Positions 1-10,270 of a DNA stretch of 22,746 nt are shown here, one piece after another (position 1 is the stretch's first letter; each line of letters opens with the position of its first letter). Made by a program: the position numbers and the translations under genes. Under the pieces are notes generated by a model. That model was given only the letters and a program-made list of their open reading frames with translations, was not told the DNA's origin and ran no database searches. Source of the stretch: Acidobacteriota bacterium (GTDB lineage Bacteria > Acidobacteriota > Terriglobia > Terriglobales > Acidobacteriaceae); assembly GCA_003225655.1 (NCBI GenBank), contig QIAW01000086.1:1-22746 (forward strand), given 5' to 3'.

Positions 1-94
1 AGCGCCGCTGAAAGAGCTGCAGAAGAGATTCGGCTTTACCGTCGACAACGTGGTCGCGGCGGCCAGGCAGCAGTTGGGCGTAGTCGCGAAGTAG
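1..94 (+). CDS. tkt: Transketolase, C-terminal tail (partial)
   Basis: An open frame entering from the left edge ends at the TAG at 92-94. Its last thirty residues include FGFTVDNVV, the pattern that closes bacterial transketolases (the E. coli enzyme ends in nearly the same FGFTVDNVVAKAKELL). Transketolase moves two-carbon units between sugar phosphates in the non-oxidative pentose phosphate pathway, using thiamine diphosphate. The next gene is a transaldolase-Pgi fusion 82 bases downstream on the same strand, which fits a pathway operon. Only the tail is visible, so nothing can be said about catalytic residues. Confidence 0.8.
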   Translation, partial: APLKELQKRFGFTVDNVVAAARQQLGVVAK

Positions 95-176
95 AATCAA
101 ATGAAAGACTTCATGCTTGAGTAGCACCGACATTTGCGGTTGTCCACCTAGAACCAGCAAAGAAAAGGAAGATCCT

Positions 177-3044
177 ATGACCGTTGCCACCACGAACCCT
201 CTGTTAGAGCTGCAGCAATACGGACAATCCATCTGGCTCGATTACATTCGCCGCAGCCTGATTACCAGCGGCGAACTGCAGCGGCTCATCCAAGAAGATG
301 GATTGCGCGGTGTCACTTCGAACCCTGCCATCTTCGAGAAGGCGATCACCGGCTGCACCGACTACAAAGAGCTGCTTGATTCCGCTGAGGCACAGAAGCT
401 CGATGCCAAGTCGCTCTACGAGCGGCTTGCGGTGCGCGATATCCAGGATGCGGCCGACCTGCTCAGGCCGGTTTACGAGCAAAGCAAGCGGCGCGATGGC
501 TACGTGAGCCTGGAAGTTTCTCCTACCCTGGCGCATGACACCATGGGAACGCTGCAGGAAGCCCGTCGCCTGTGGAAAGCGGTGGCACGCGAGAACGTGA
601 TGATCAAGGTTCCGGCGACGGCGGAAGGAATTCCTGCCGTGCAAGAGCTGATCGGCGAAGGCATCAACGTGAACGTCACGCTGCTGTTCTCGCGCGATGC
701 CTACGAAAAAGTTGCCCGCGCCTATATCGCGGGATTGGAAGAATTTGCCCAGCAGGGCGGCGATTTGAGCAAGGTTGCAAGCGTTGCCAGCTTCTTTATC
801 AGCAGGATTGATACTGCAATCGATAACCTAATCAAAACCAGGCTGGCTGAGACAAAAGATGAAAAGCAGCAGGCGCTGCTAAACGACTTAGGCGGCAAGG
901 TGGCGATTGCCAATGCCAAGCTCACCTATCGGTTCTACAAAGAAATTTTCAGCGGCCCGGCATGGCAGGCACTGGCTTCTCATGGCGCGCAGACGCAGCG
1001 CGTGCTGTGGGCGAGCACCAGCAGCAAGAATCCCGCCTACCGCGACGTGGTTTACGTGGAAGAGTTGATCGGCCCTGTGACGGTCGATACGGTCCCTCCC
1101 GCCACTCTCGATGCTTTTCGCAACCATGGCCATCCACGCCAGAGCCTCACAGAAGACTTGCAAGGCGCGCAAAATGTGATGGATTCTCTCGAGCGCGCCG
1201 GCATCTCCATGAAAGAAGTCACTGACAAAGTCCTGGTTGAAGGGGTGCAGCTCTTTGCCGACGCTTTTGACAAACTGCTCAAAGCCGTTGACCGCAAGGG
1301 GCAGAACCTTGAAGAAGCCAAAACCAACCGCCAGAGCTACAAGCTGCCGCCAGACCTCGACGCTGCCGTGAAAACGTCACTCGAAGACTGGAAGAAAAAC
1401 GAAAAGGTCCGCCACCTGTGGGCGCGCGACGCATCCTTATGGACAAACACTGATGAAAGCAACTGGCTGGGATGGCTGAACATCACCGAAGAGCAACTGG
1501 CCCGCATTCAGCACTTCAAAGACGTTGCCGAAGAGGTAAAGGCTGCCGGCTTCACACATGTGTTGCTGCTGGGCATGGGTGGATCGAGCCTTTGTCACGA
1601 AGTGCTAAGGATGACCTTCGGCAAGATTCCCGGTTTTCCTGAACTGCACGTTCTCGATTCCACTGATCCCGCGCAGATCAAAGCCCGGGAGAATGCTGTG
1701 GACCTGGCCAGGACGGTTTTCATCGTCTCCAGCAAATCAGGAACAACGCTTGAACCCAATATTTATAAGCAATATTTTTTCGAGCGAGTGAAGCACACGC
1801 TCGGCGAAAAAGAAGCAGGGAAGCGTTTCATAGCCATTACCGACCCCGGATCACAGTTGCAGAAGGTTGCCGAGCGCGAGGGCTTTCGCCACATCTTTTT
1901 CGGTGTGCCCTCGATTGGCGGGCGTTACTCCGCGCTCTCTGATTTCGGCATGATTCCCGGCGCCGTCATGGGCGTGGATGTTGCTAAACTGCTGGACTGC
2001 GCTGAGGAGATGGTCCATGCCTGCGCTCCCACGGTTCCCATCGAAGAAAACCCCGGCGTGGTACTGGGCAATATCCTCGGTGTGCTCGCCACCCGCGGAC
2101 GCGACAAAGTCACCATCATCGCTTCGCCTGGAATCCACGATCTAGGCGCATGGCTGGAGCAGTTGCTGGCCGAATCGACGGGCAAAGAGGGCAAAGGATT
2201 GGTTCCGGTGGACCGCGAGGCGCCCGACGATCCCGCTATCTACGGCGCGGACCGCGTCTTCGTTTATCTGCGATTGCAAGCCGCTCCTGATGCCAAACAG
2301 GATGCCGCCGTGGATGCCCTGGAGCATGGCGGACATCCGACCGTACGCATCTCCATTAATGACGTGTACGATCTAGGCGGTGAATGTTTCCGTTGGGGAA
2401 TTGCCACCGCCGTCGCCGGCTCGATTATCGGAATCAATGCCTTCAATCAGCCAGACGTTGAAGCCAGCAAGGTCGCAACCCGCAAGCTGACCACCGAGTA
2501 CGAGCAAAAGGGCGCGCTTCCTCCCGAGTCTCCGATCTATGAACAGGATGGCATCAAACTGTTTACCGACGAAAAGAATGCTGATGCGCTCAAGAAAACC
2601 GTTGGTACAAACACCTCTCTGCCGAATTATTTGAAAGCCCATCTTGACCGTTTGACGGGCGGCGACTATTTCGCCATGTTGGCTTACATCGAGATGAATG
2701 ACGTGCACGAACAGCAGTTGCAGGCCATACGTCATGCCGTCCGCGATCGCAAACAGGTGGCCACGTGCCTCGGCTTTGGACCGCGCTTTCTGCATTCCAC
2801 CGGCCAGGCCTACAAAGGCGGTCCCAACAGCGGAGTCTTCCTGCAGATTACCTGCGACGACGCCATGGATCTGCCCGTGCCCGGACAGAAATATACCTTT
2901 GGCATCGTCAAGGCGGCGCAGGCCCGTGGCGACTTCCAAGTGCTCGCCGAACGAAACCGGCGCACCTTGCGGGTGCATATTGGGAAAAACGTGCAGGCAG
3001 ACCTGGCGAAGCTCGAGTCCATCATCAGGCAGATATTGTCGTAG
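177..3044 (+). CDS. tal-pgi: Bifunctional transaldolase / glucose-6-phosphate isomerase
   Basis: This 955-residue fusion joins transaldolase (about residues 1-375) to glucose-6-phosphate isomerase (about 400-955). The transaldolase half shows the catalytic Asp in WLDYIRR (D22), GVTSNPAIF (46-53) and the Schiff-base Lys in MIKVPAT (K144). The isomerase half shows GMGGSS near residue 467 and the phosphate-binding SSKSGTT near 518-524. The ATG at 177 was chosen over earlier in-frame starts because AGGAAG lies just upstream and the transaldolase homology begins there. The fused enzyme links the non-oxidative pentose phosphate pathway (sedoheptulose-7-P plus glyceraldehyde-3-P) to fructose-6-P/glucose-6-P interconversion. 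Tal-Pgi fusions are known in several phyla. It follows transketolase and precedes gnd by 34 bases. No break is visible. Confidence 0.95.
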   Translation: MTVATTNPLLELQQYGQSIWLDYIRRSLITSGELQRLIQEDGLRGVTSNPAIFEKAITGCTDYKELLDSAEAQKLDAKSLYERLAVRDIQDAADLLRPVYEQSKRRDGYVSLEVSPTLAHDTMGTLQEARRLWKAVARENVMIKVPATAEGIPAVQELIGEGINVNVTLLFSRDAYEKVARAYIAGLEEFAQQGGDLSKVASVASFFISRIDTAIDNLIKTRLAETKDEKQQALLNDLGGKVAIANAKLTYRFYKEIFSGPAWQALASHGAQTQRVLWASTSSKNPAYRDVVYVEELIGPVTVDTVPPATLDAFRNHGHPRQSLTEDLQGAQNVMDSLERAGISMKEVTDKVLVEGVQLFADAFDKLLKAVDRKGQNLEEAKTNRQSYKLPPDLDAAVKTSLEDWKKNEKVRHLWARDASLWTNTDESNWLGWLNITEEQLARIQHFKDVAEEVKAAGFTHVLLLGMGGSSLCHEVLRMTFGKIPGFPELHVLDSTDPAQIKARENAVDLARTVFIVSSKSGTTLEPNIYKQYFFERVKHTLGEKEAGKRFIAITDPGSQLQKVAEREGFRHIFFGVPSIGGRYSALSDFGMIPGAVMGVDVAKLLDCAEEMVHACAPTVPIEENPGVVLGNILGVLATRGRDKVTIIASPGIHDLGAWLEQLLAESTGKEGKGLVPVDREAPDDPAIYGADRVFVYLRLQAAPDAKQDAAVDALEHGGHPTVRISINDVYDLGGECFRWGIATAVAGSIIGINAFNQPDVEASKVATRKLTTEYEQKGALPPESPIYEQDGIKLFTDEKNADALKKTVGTNTSLPNYLKAHLDRLTGGDYFAMLAYIEMNDVHEQQLQAIRHAVRDRKQVATCLGFGPRFLHSTGQAYKGGPNSGVFLQITCDDAMDLPVPGQKYTFGIVKAAQARGDFQVLAERNRRTLRVHIGKNVQADLAKLESIIRQILS

Positions 3045-3078
3045 AGTAGCTACAGTTTCATTCTGAAAGGGAGCAAGC

Positions 3079-4089
3079 ATGCAACTGGGAATGATCGGCC
3101 TGGGGCGGATGGGCGCCAACATGGTGCGCCGCCTCATGCGTGGTGGGCATCAATGCGTCGTCTTTGACCGCAGCGCGGACGCTGTGAAGGGACTGGCCAA
3201 TGAAGGCGCAACCGGTGTCTCGTCGCTCGATGAATTTATCGCCAAGCTGAATAAACCCCGCGCAGTGTGGCTCATGATTCCGGCGGCAGTGGTTGACAGC
3301 CAGCTTCAGGAGCTTGCCCCACGCATGCAGAAGGAAGACACCATCATTGACGGTGGTAATTCCTACTACATCGATGACATTCGCCGTGCTCAAGAGCTCG
3401 CGGCGAAGGGCATCTATTATGTGGACGTCGGGACCAGCGGCGGAGTCTTTGGCCTGGAGCGTGGCTACTGCCAGATGATCGGCGGCGATACTAATATCGT
3501 CACGCGCCTTGATCCCATTTTCAAGACACTGGCTCCCGGATTGGGCAATATTCCTCGCACGCCGGATAGAGAGAAAGCTGCGGGAACCGCCGAGGAAGGA
3601 TACCTGCATTGCGGCCCTGTCGGCGCCGGACACTTCGTCAAGATGGTGCACAACGGAATCGAATACGGCATCATGGCTGCCTATGCCGAAGGGCTTAACA
3701 TTTTGCGGCACGCCAATGTCGGCAAACAGAAGCACGAAATCGATGCCGAGACCACCCCGTTGCGTCATTCGGAACACTACCAGTATGATTTCAATCTTCC
3801 TGATATTGCTGAGGTCTGGCGCCGGGGAAGCGTGATTGCCTCCTGGCTGCTCGATCTCACCGCCAGCGCCTTGTTCAAGCAGCCGGACTTGAAAACTTTT
3901 TCGGGCCGCGTCTCCGATTCCGGCGAAGGCCGCTGGACCATTACCGCCGCCATTGATGAAGGCTGCCCGGCGCCGGTGCTCAGCGAAGCTTTGTATCAGC
4001 GCTTCACCTCGCGCGGAGAAGGAGACTTTGCCCAAAAGATACTATCGGCGCTGCGCTTCGAGTTTGGTGGTCATGTTGAAAAGAAATAG
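3079..4089 (+). CDS. gnd: 6-phosphogluconate dehydrogenase, decarboxylating (short form)
   Basis: The 336-residue protein begins with a Rossmann motif, GLGRMG (residues 7-12), and has the GTSGG substrate-binding stretch (119-122) and the catalytic helix GHFVKMVHNGIEYG (K188, N192, E195). It oxidises and decarboxylates 6-phosphogluconate to ribulose-5-phosphate in the cytoplasm. The length matches the short Gnd class, often NAD-preferring, rather than the roughly 470-residue enteric enzyme; the cofactor preference is inference. A Shine-Dalgarno-like AAGGGAG precedes the ATG. It sits between tal-pgi and the glucokinase-like gene in the pentose phosphate operon, where zwf and pgl supply its substrate. 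Confidence 0.94.
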   Translation: MQLGMIGLGRMGANMVRRLMRGGHQCVVFDRSADAVKGLANEGATGVSSLDEFIAKLNKPRAVWLMIPAAVVDSQLQELAPRMQKEDTIIDGGNSYYIDDIRRAQELAAKGIYYVDVGTSGGVFGLERGYCQMIGGDTNIVTRLDPIFKTLAPGLGNIPRTPDREKAAGTAEEGYLHCGPVGAGHFVKMVHNGIEYGIMAAYAEGLNILRHANVGKQKHEIDAETTPLRHSEHYQYDFNLPDIAEVWRRGSVIASWLLDLTASALFKQPDLKTFSGRVSDSGEGRWTITAAIDEGCPAPVLSEALYQRFTSRGEGDFAQKILSALRFEFGGHVEKK

Positions 4090-4104
4090 AGTTGATCGGT
4101 TAAA

Positions 4105-4127
4105 GTACAACATGCTGCAGGTTGTAC
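4105..4127 (+). promoter_or_regulatory. Inverted repeat in the gnd-glucokinase gap
   Basis: GTACAAC (4105-4111) and GTTGTAC (4121-4127) form a perfect 7-bp inverted repeat around a 9-nt centre in the 82-base gap between gnd and the kinase gene. It could be an operator or an mRNA hairpin within the operon. No T-tract follows, so it is not a standard terminator. Confidence 0.3.
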
Positions 4128-4171
4128 CGAAATTACAAAAAGAATTTGAAACTTGACGATGTCAACACAGC

Positions 4172-4966
4172 ATGAACACTGACTCAGAAAACCCAAATCC
4201 TGAATTCTTAACCCAAGAGCCGGCCGAGGCCGCCACAGTTTCGTCCGCTGAGTCTGCGCCCATTCGCAAGCGCGCCGAGAAAGCGAAGAAGAAGCCCCGC
4301 AGGGTCCTCGTCATTGATGTCGGCGGCACGCACGTCAAAGTGCTGGCCAGCGGCGAAAAAGAACGTCGCGAGATCCCGTCTGGTCCGAAGTTGACCGCTG
4401 CCAAAATGGCCCAGCAGGTGAAAAACCTGGTTAAAGATTGGAAGTATGATGCCGTCACCATTGGCTATCCCGGCCCGGTGGTTCACGGCAGGCCGCTGCG
4501 CGAACCGCACAATCTCGGTCCGGGCTGGGTAAAATTTAATTACAACAAAGCCTTCGGGCGTCCCGTCAGGATACACAACGACGCCGCCATGCAGGCGCTG
4601 GGAAGCTACAAAAAAGGCCGCATGTTGTTTTTGGGGCTTGGAACCGGGCTGGGTTCCGCGATGATTGCCAACGGCATTCTGCAGCCCATGGAACTGGCCC
4701 ATCTGCCGTACAAAAAAGGCACCTACGAAGATTACCTTGGCCTGCGCGGCCTGGAGCGCCTGGGAAAAAAGAAGTGGCGCCGCGAGGTAGCCAAGGTCGC
4801 CGCACTGCTACGAGAGGCGCTGGAAGCGAACCAGGTGGTACTGGGCGGAGGAAACGCAGCCAAGCTGAAAGAGCTGCTTCCGAATACCAAATTGGGAAAC
4901 AATAATAATGCTTTCCTGGGCGGCTTTCGCGTCTGGGAAGACAAGGGAATCACGTTGGGAACTTAA
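4172..4966 (+). CDS. ppgK: ROK-family kinase, probable polyphosphate glucokinase
   Basis: The 264-residue protein carries the ROK/ASKHA ATP-fold signatures: phosphate-1 loop DVGGTHVK (49-56), HND with the probable catalytic Asp at 137, and the second phosphate loop GLGTGLGSA (about 155-163). It lacks the cysteine-rich zinc motif of typical ROK repressors and kinases. In its place is ELAHLPY, similar to the ELGH stretch of polyphosphate glucokinases. The expected role is phosphorylation of glucose to glucose-6-phosphate from polyphosphate and/or ATP, feeding Zwf encoded 25 bases downstream. The first 40 residues are a charged, low-complexity extension before the kinase fold. No strong ribosome binding site precedes the ATG, so the start could lie further in. 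The donor preference cannot be read from sequence. Confidence 0.78.
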   Translation: MNTDSENPNPEFLTQEPAEAATVSSAESAPIRKRAEKAKKKPRRVLVIDVGGTHVKVLASGEKERREIPSGPKLTAAKMAQQVKNLVKDWKYDAVTIGYPGPVVHGRPLREPHNLGPGWVKFNYNKAFGRPVRIHNDAAMQALGSYKKGRMLFLGLGTGLGSAMIANGILQPMELAHLPYKKGTYEDYLGLRGLERLGKKKWRREVAKVAALLREALEANQVVLGGGNAAKLKELLPNTKLGNNNNAFLGGFRVWEDKGITLGT

Positions 4967-4991
4967 GGAATATTTTAGGAAAACGAGGCAC

Positions 4992-6527
<1,536 letters not shown>

Positions 6528-6556
6528 GCAAGGCCGGTTCCGATTCGAACCCCTGC

Positions 6557-7327
6557 ATGAAACCCGAAATCAAGATCGCGCCCGACCGCAATCAGCTATG
6601 CCGTATGGCGGCGGAGCTGATTCTTGATTCCACCAAACAAGCGGTGCGCGCGAGGAAGCAATGCACCCTTGCGCTCTCAGGCGGCTCTACTCCTGAAGAT
6701 TTATATAAGTTGCTGGCTGATGGCGCCAAATTGCGCGAACAATTTCCCTGGCAGAATGTTCATTTCTTTTGGGGAGACGAGCGCCACGTGCCGCCCGATC
6801 ATAAAGATAGCAATTACCGCATGGCCAACGAAGCTATGTTGCGTAAAGTGCCCGTGCCCGAGGGTAATGTGCATCGCATCCGAAGTGAAGACCCCGACGC
6901 CGGGCGCGCAGCCCATAGTTACGAGCGCGAACTTCGCCGCTTTTTCAAGCTTAGGCCTGCAAAATTTCCCCGCTTTGATATTGTCTTAATGGGCCTCGGC
7001 CCTGAGGGGCATACGGCTTCGCTTTTTCCAGGAACAAAGGCTCTGCATGAGAAAAAAAGACTGGTTGTTTCCAACTGGGTAGGCAAATTCTATACCGACC
7101 GCATTACCATGACAGCCCCGGTTTTTAATGGCGCCGCCAACGTGATTTTTCTTGTCAGTGGCGATGAAAAAGCTATACCGGTAAAAGCAGTGCTCGAAGG
7201 CAAATATGAACCGGAGCAGTTGCCGGCTCAGCTTGTGCATCCCGTAAAGGGAAGGCTGTGGTGGCTGTTGGATAAGGCGGCTGCAAAGTTCCTGGGTAAA
7301 GAAATTCGCGAATCACCTGTAAGCTAA
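6557..7327 (+). CDS. pgl: 6-phosphogluconolactonase
   Basis: The 256-residue protein contains LALSGGSTP, WGDERHVPPD and GLGPEGHTASLFPG, the three signature stretches of the NagB/DevB-type 6-phosphogluconolactonase family. It hydrolyses the unstable lactone made by Zwf. The ATG at 6557 was preferred. An in-frame TTG at 6518 would overlap the last codons of zwf and add 13 residues without similarity to the family. Neither start has a strong Shine-Dalgarno, so translational coupling to zwf is likely. The downstream HAD gene begins 9 bases after its stop. Confidence 0.93.
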   Translation: MKPEIKIAPDRNQLCRMAAELILDSTKQAVRARKQCTLALSGGSTPEDLYKLLADGAKLREQFPWQNVHFFWGDERHVPPDHKDSNYRMANEAMLRKVPVPEGNVHRIRSEDPDAGRAAHSYERELRRFFKLRPAKFPRFDIVLMGLGPEGHTASLFPGTKALHEKKRLVVSNWVGKFYTDRITMTAPVFNGAANVIFLVSGDEKAIPVKAVLEGKYEPEQLPAQLVHPVKGRLWWLLDKAAAKFLGKEIRESPVS

Positions 7328-7336
7328 AGAACGATC

Positions 7337-8011
7337 ATGGCCGCCAAAGACAAACTGGTTTTTCTGTTCGATGTAGATAACACACTGCTTGACAATGACC
7401 GCGTGACGGCCGATCTGAAGCGTCATCTGGAGCTGCAGGTCGGACCTGACCGGTCCGCGCGTTATTGGGAGATTTTCGAGCAACTTCGTGACGAAATCGG
7501 TTACGCCGACTATCTGGGAGCGCTACAGCGCTACCGCATTGAGCATCCGCGCGATCCCGGCCTGCTGACGGTCTCTCATTTCCTGTTGAACTATCCTTTT
7601 GCCACCCGGCTTTACCCCGATTCGCTCGATGTAGTCGATCACGTGAAGCAATGGGGCAAAGCCGTGGTCCTGTCGGATGGCGATGTTGTCTTTCAGCCAC
7701 ACAAGGCAGAGTGTTCGGGGATTTCCGAAGCGGTCGAGGGCAACGTCCTCATCTACATCCATAAAGAGCAGGAGTTAGATGACGTGGAGTGCCGCTTTCC
7801 CGCCGAGCACTACGTGTTGATTGACGATAAACTGCGCATCCTGACTGCGGTGAAAAAGATCTGGGGAGATAAAGTTACTACGGTGTTTCCGAAACAAGGG
7901 CACTACGCTCATGACGCGCAAGTGCTGGCCACGCTGCCGCCCGCGGATATCAGCGTGGACCGCATCGGCGACCTGCTGCAGTATGACCTGCGGAGCCTGA
8001 AGTTGGCTTAG
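7337..8011 (+). CDS. HAD-superfamily hydrolase
   Basis: The 224-residue protein has haloacid-dehalogenase motif I FDVDNT (nucleophile D12, acid/base D14), motif II LSDGD (S112) and motif IV IDDK (D162/D163); a Lys in HKEQ (about 142) may serve as motif III. It is a cytoplasmic phosphatase or phosphotransferase of unknown substrate. Its place 9 bases after pgl, at the end of a pentose phosphate operon, suggests a sugar-phosphate or damaged-metabolite phosphatase, but that is context only. No cap domain larger than a helical insert between motifs I and II is visible. Confidence 0.82.
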   Translation: MAAKDKLVFLFDVDNTLLDNDRVTADLKRHLELQVGPDRSARYWEIFEQLRDEIGYADYLGALQRYRIEHPRDPGLLTVSHFLLNYPFATRLYPDSLDVVDHVKQWGKAVVLSDGDVVFQPHKAECSGISEAVEGNVLIYIHKEQELDDVECRFPAEHYVLIDDKLRILTAVKKIWGDKVTTVFPKQGHYAHDAQVLATLPPADISVDRIGDLLQYDLRSLKLA

Positions 8012-8046
8012 AGTCGGTTGAAGCAAGAAAGTGGGACTAGAGATTC

Positions 8047-8099
8047 TGGCGGAGAGGGAGCGATTTGAACCCCCGATACAACCACTCACGCACCTCTCC
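8047..8099 (-). pseudogene. tRNA-Ser remnant lacking the anticodon arm
   Basis: On the minus strand the segment starts GGAGAGGTG (8099 downward) and ends CCTCTCCGCCA (at 8047). These ends form a perfect 7-bp acceptor stem with an encoded CCA. The D-loop GAGTGGTTG is present, and a T-arm with TTCAAAT loop follows. The D loop runs straight into TATCGGGGG, so the 3' strand of the D stem, the entire anticodon arm and most of the long variable arm are missing. At 53 nt against about 90 for a class II tRNA-Ser, some 35-40 nt are absent, and the T stem has a mismatch. It cannot decode. Whether the loss is real or an assembly error is open. Confidence 0.75.
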
Positions 8100-8192
8100 G
8101 CGCCAAGCGAGTTTTTCATCCCAATTCTATCAGGAGCCGCTATCTTCACCAGCTATCCCGTCATGTCACTTCGGCTGTTGAAGAAAAACCTG

Positions 8193-8232
8193 CATCTTCC
8201 TACAAATAAAAACATCTTCCTACAAATAAAAA
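8193..8232. repeat. Perfect 2 x 20-bp tandem duplication
   Basis: Positions 8193-8212 and 8213-8232 are identical 20-base units beginning CATCTTCC and ending in A-tracts. The duplication lies at the tail of the minus-strand terminator and therefore duplicates its U-rich stretch. It is non-coding. Confidence 0.9.
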
Positions 8233-8268
8233 ATGACGGGCCACTGGTTGCGCTTGTGTGGCCCGTCA
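8224..8268 (-). terminator. Rho-independent terminator of the secreted-protein gene
   Basis: On the minus strand an 11-bp perfect stem (TGACGGGCCAC, 8268-8258 paired with 8244-8234) encloses a 13-nt loop. It is followed by a T-rich run corresponding to the A-tract at 8224-8233. It lies about 30 bases past the stop of the 8301-9923 gene, which is transcribed toward it. Confidence 0.88.
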
Positions 8269-8300
8269 AGTTGATCTGGAATTGTATGATCCGGTTGAAC

Positions 8301-9923
8301 TTAGTTACAGCCCGGGAATTTGAAACTGCCGATTCGAGTGCTCCAGTTAAACGTGCCGCTCGCCTTCAGATACTCCGTGGTATAGAAAAGCGTACAGTCG
8401 TCACTGGGGTCAATGGTGATGCTGCTGTAATCGCCCCACCGGCTCAGATTGGTTAACTGCGACCCGCCGCCGGCCTGCAGCACATTCTCGGATTCTAGTG
8501 TGCCGAGGGCATCGCTGGAAACGCGTCCGCTATAACGGATACTGGGAAATACGCTCGAACTGGACGCGCTGTATCCCACAGCAATATCTCCCACTTTGTC
8601 CATGGCAATGCTGCCCATCCAGCGGAAGGTGCTGTCGGGAGCAAAGGTCCCCTGCTGGAACACGGAAAAGTTGCCAGAGCCCGGCGTCGAACTCCGTAGT
8701 TCATACCAGCGAATGCCTGCCCTGGATGTTTTGCCTTTTCCCACGGTAACGGAGTGGTTTACCACCAGCGCATCGTGGGTACCGAAGTTTCGGTACGCGA
8801 GGCGGTACATCAATCGATCTGCCAGCGAATCCAGCTTCTGGGATGTACTGGACTGAGGAATACAAGCGCCTCCTCCCCGGCAGGCCGCAGCAAACGCGGC
8901 TACCGGAATCGTAGTCGGCCCCGTCAATGTGCTATTGCCGGGGGTGGCAAAATCCACGTGAAATCTCCAGAGACGAAGTGAATTGCTTCCGAAGTTGACC
9001 AGGAAGTTAGGCGTCCCCGCCGGAGGAGCGGAGGTACTGCCCGTGGCGCCTGATGCGCCATCCAGGTCAGCCGGCAGCAGAGACGCGAAGCTGGAGCTCA
9101 ATTGGAAGCACACCTGTGTGGCGGCTGCGCCGCTCAGCATGGCGGCGCGGTCGAACGCGCACACCCTTGCTCCTTGGAAGGTGTTGGTGAATATATTGAA
9201 CGTCACATAGTAAGCGTCTGGCCACACGCCCAATTTCGGATAATCATTGAAGTTGGGCTGTTGGAAGGCATACACGTGGTAGCTTCCGGTGGCGTCCGAT
9301 GTGGTTGATACTGCCACGCACTGGAAGAACGGCGGACCTCCGGTAACCGAGAACTGGGTCAACACCCAGCGGCCGGCCTGTTTGTCATACTGTGCAATTG
9401 GATCGCCGTCATTATTGACCGCGCATGGATGGGAAGAACCCAATGCCTGGAATAATTGGTTGCCGGCCACGGGACCTTTTATGAGCGAGCCGGTGCTCTT
9501 GTCAAAAACGGCAAAGGATTCATTGACCCATTGCACATACTGCGTCGCGCCCACTGCGCCATTTGTATCCGGAGGAGCGGCATTCGGTGTGAAGCCGTAA
9601 TCGCCGTTTCCCACTCCGGCAAAATTCAGTCCTGCGGTAGTGGCGACTGCTGGGGTTGTCTCTGTCTGCAGCGCCCCATCGGGTTGCGTGGTCGCGGCTT
9701 GCGGAATCAGGTGAACAAGTTTCGCGCGGAATCCTGGAACCTCAGTAAGCGTAGGCAATTCGCGTAGCGGCAGCGACACGGCGTGCTCGGCAGCCAGGAT
9801 CTCAGGACGTCCCATCTCCTGAGCCGATATCGTCGGAACCAAGCACAGGGAGAGAGCACAGAAAAATAGCCCGAGGCTCAAGCGCCGGAGCCACAGCCGA
9901 AAGCTGAAAGTAGCATTGTCCAT
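8301..9923 (-). CDS. Secreted protein of unknown function (540 aa)
   Basis: I do not recognise a named family. The protein starts with a clear Sec signal peptide: Arg-rich n-region, hydrophobic core LGLFFCALSLCLVP, and a probable cleavage after TISA. The mature part has Gly/Ser/Thr-rich, beta-strand-like sequence with PPDTNGAVG, DGDPIAQYD, RWVLTQFSV and WGDYSSITIDP, suggesting an all-beta, possibly propeller-like extracellular or periplasmic protein. Four or more Cys in the mature region may form disulfides. The ATG at 9923 was chosen because GGAGGATAAAC lies at ideal spacing; a longer reading to 9959 lacks this. It is a single-gene unit with its own terminator and a candidate promoter. Confidence 0.8.
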   Translation of the reverse strand: MDNATFSFRLWLRRLSLGLFFCALSLCLVPTISAQEMGRPEILAAEHAVSLPLRELPTLTEVPGFRAKLVHLIPQAATTQPDGALQTETTPAVATTAGLNFAGVGNGDYGFTPNAAPPDTNGAVGATQYVQWVNESFAVFDKSTGSLIKGPVAGNQLFQALGSSHPCAVNNDGDPIAQYDKQAGRWVLTQFSVTGGPPFFQCVAVSTTSDATGSYHVYAFQQPNFNDYPKLGVWPDAYYVTFNIFTNTFQGARVCAFDRAAMLSGAAATQVCFQLSSSFASLLPADLDGASGATGSTSAPPAGTPNFLVNFGSNSLRLWRFHVDFATPGNSTLTGPTTIPVAAFAAACRGGGACIPQSSTSQKLDSLADRLMYRLAYRNFGTHDALVVNHSVTVGKGKTSRAGIRWYELRSSTPGSGNFSVFQQGTFAPDSTFRWMGSIAMDKVGDIAVGYSASSSSVFPSIRYSGRVSSDALGTLESENVLQAGGGSQLTNLSRWGDYSSITIDPSDDCTLFYTTEYLKASGTFNWSTRIGSFKFPGCN

Positions 9924-10270
9924 TAGGTTTATCCTCCAGTGGTTTTGTTCGTGGAACAACGTGCGAGTGTGAGAATTGGAAGGGCGTGCCCGCGCAGCTT
10001 CCAGAAGAGCGGGGGGTATAGTATCACCCTGAGAACGGAAATCAAGTGCAGGCTACTTTGGAAAGTAGTCCATTGGCGAATTAATTACGGGCGTGTCCCC
10101 GGCACGCGCTGAGCGGCAGCAATGCCAAGCGGGATATACCAATCACAAATGCTCTAAGTTCCACATCTGTTTCATAAGCGTTTTACAATTTCATTATTAT
10201 CGTTCTGAAAGAAGGAAGGGGCTTTGCGCGTATCTTTATAACATCGGCTTCAACCCTTATAACATCGGCT
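9924..10270. other. Intergenic region between the secreted-protein gene and tadA
   Basis: About 350 bases without a supportable gene. It contains the leader and candidate promoter of the minus-strand secreted-protein gene and the first part of a 21-bp tandem duplication that reaches the tadA stop. A short plus-strand frame at 10093-10287 runs into that duplication and has no ribosome binding site or protein-like composition. Nothing else is evident. Confidence 0.6.
10018..10045 (-). promoter_or_regulatory. Candidate sigma-70 promoter for the secreted-protein gene
   Basis: On the minus strand TTGATT (10045-10040) is followed after 16 nt by TACTAT (10023-10018), each matching four of six consensus bases. 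Transcription would start near 10010, giving an 85-90 nt leader before the ATG at 9923. Pattern match only. Confidence 0.35.

Noticed and set aside
2373..4035. Long minus-strand open frames opposite tal-pgi and gnd (2373-3137, 3058-4035)
   Set aside because: They lie wholly opposite well-recognised enzymes, have no family-like sequence or ribosome binding sites, and reflect codon bias of the real genes.
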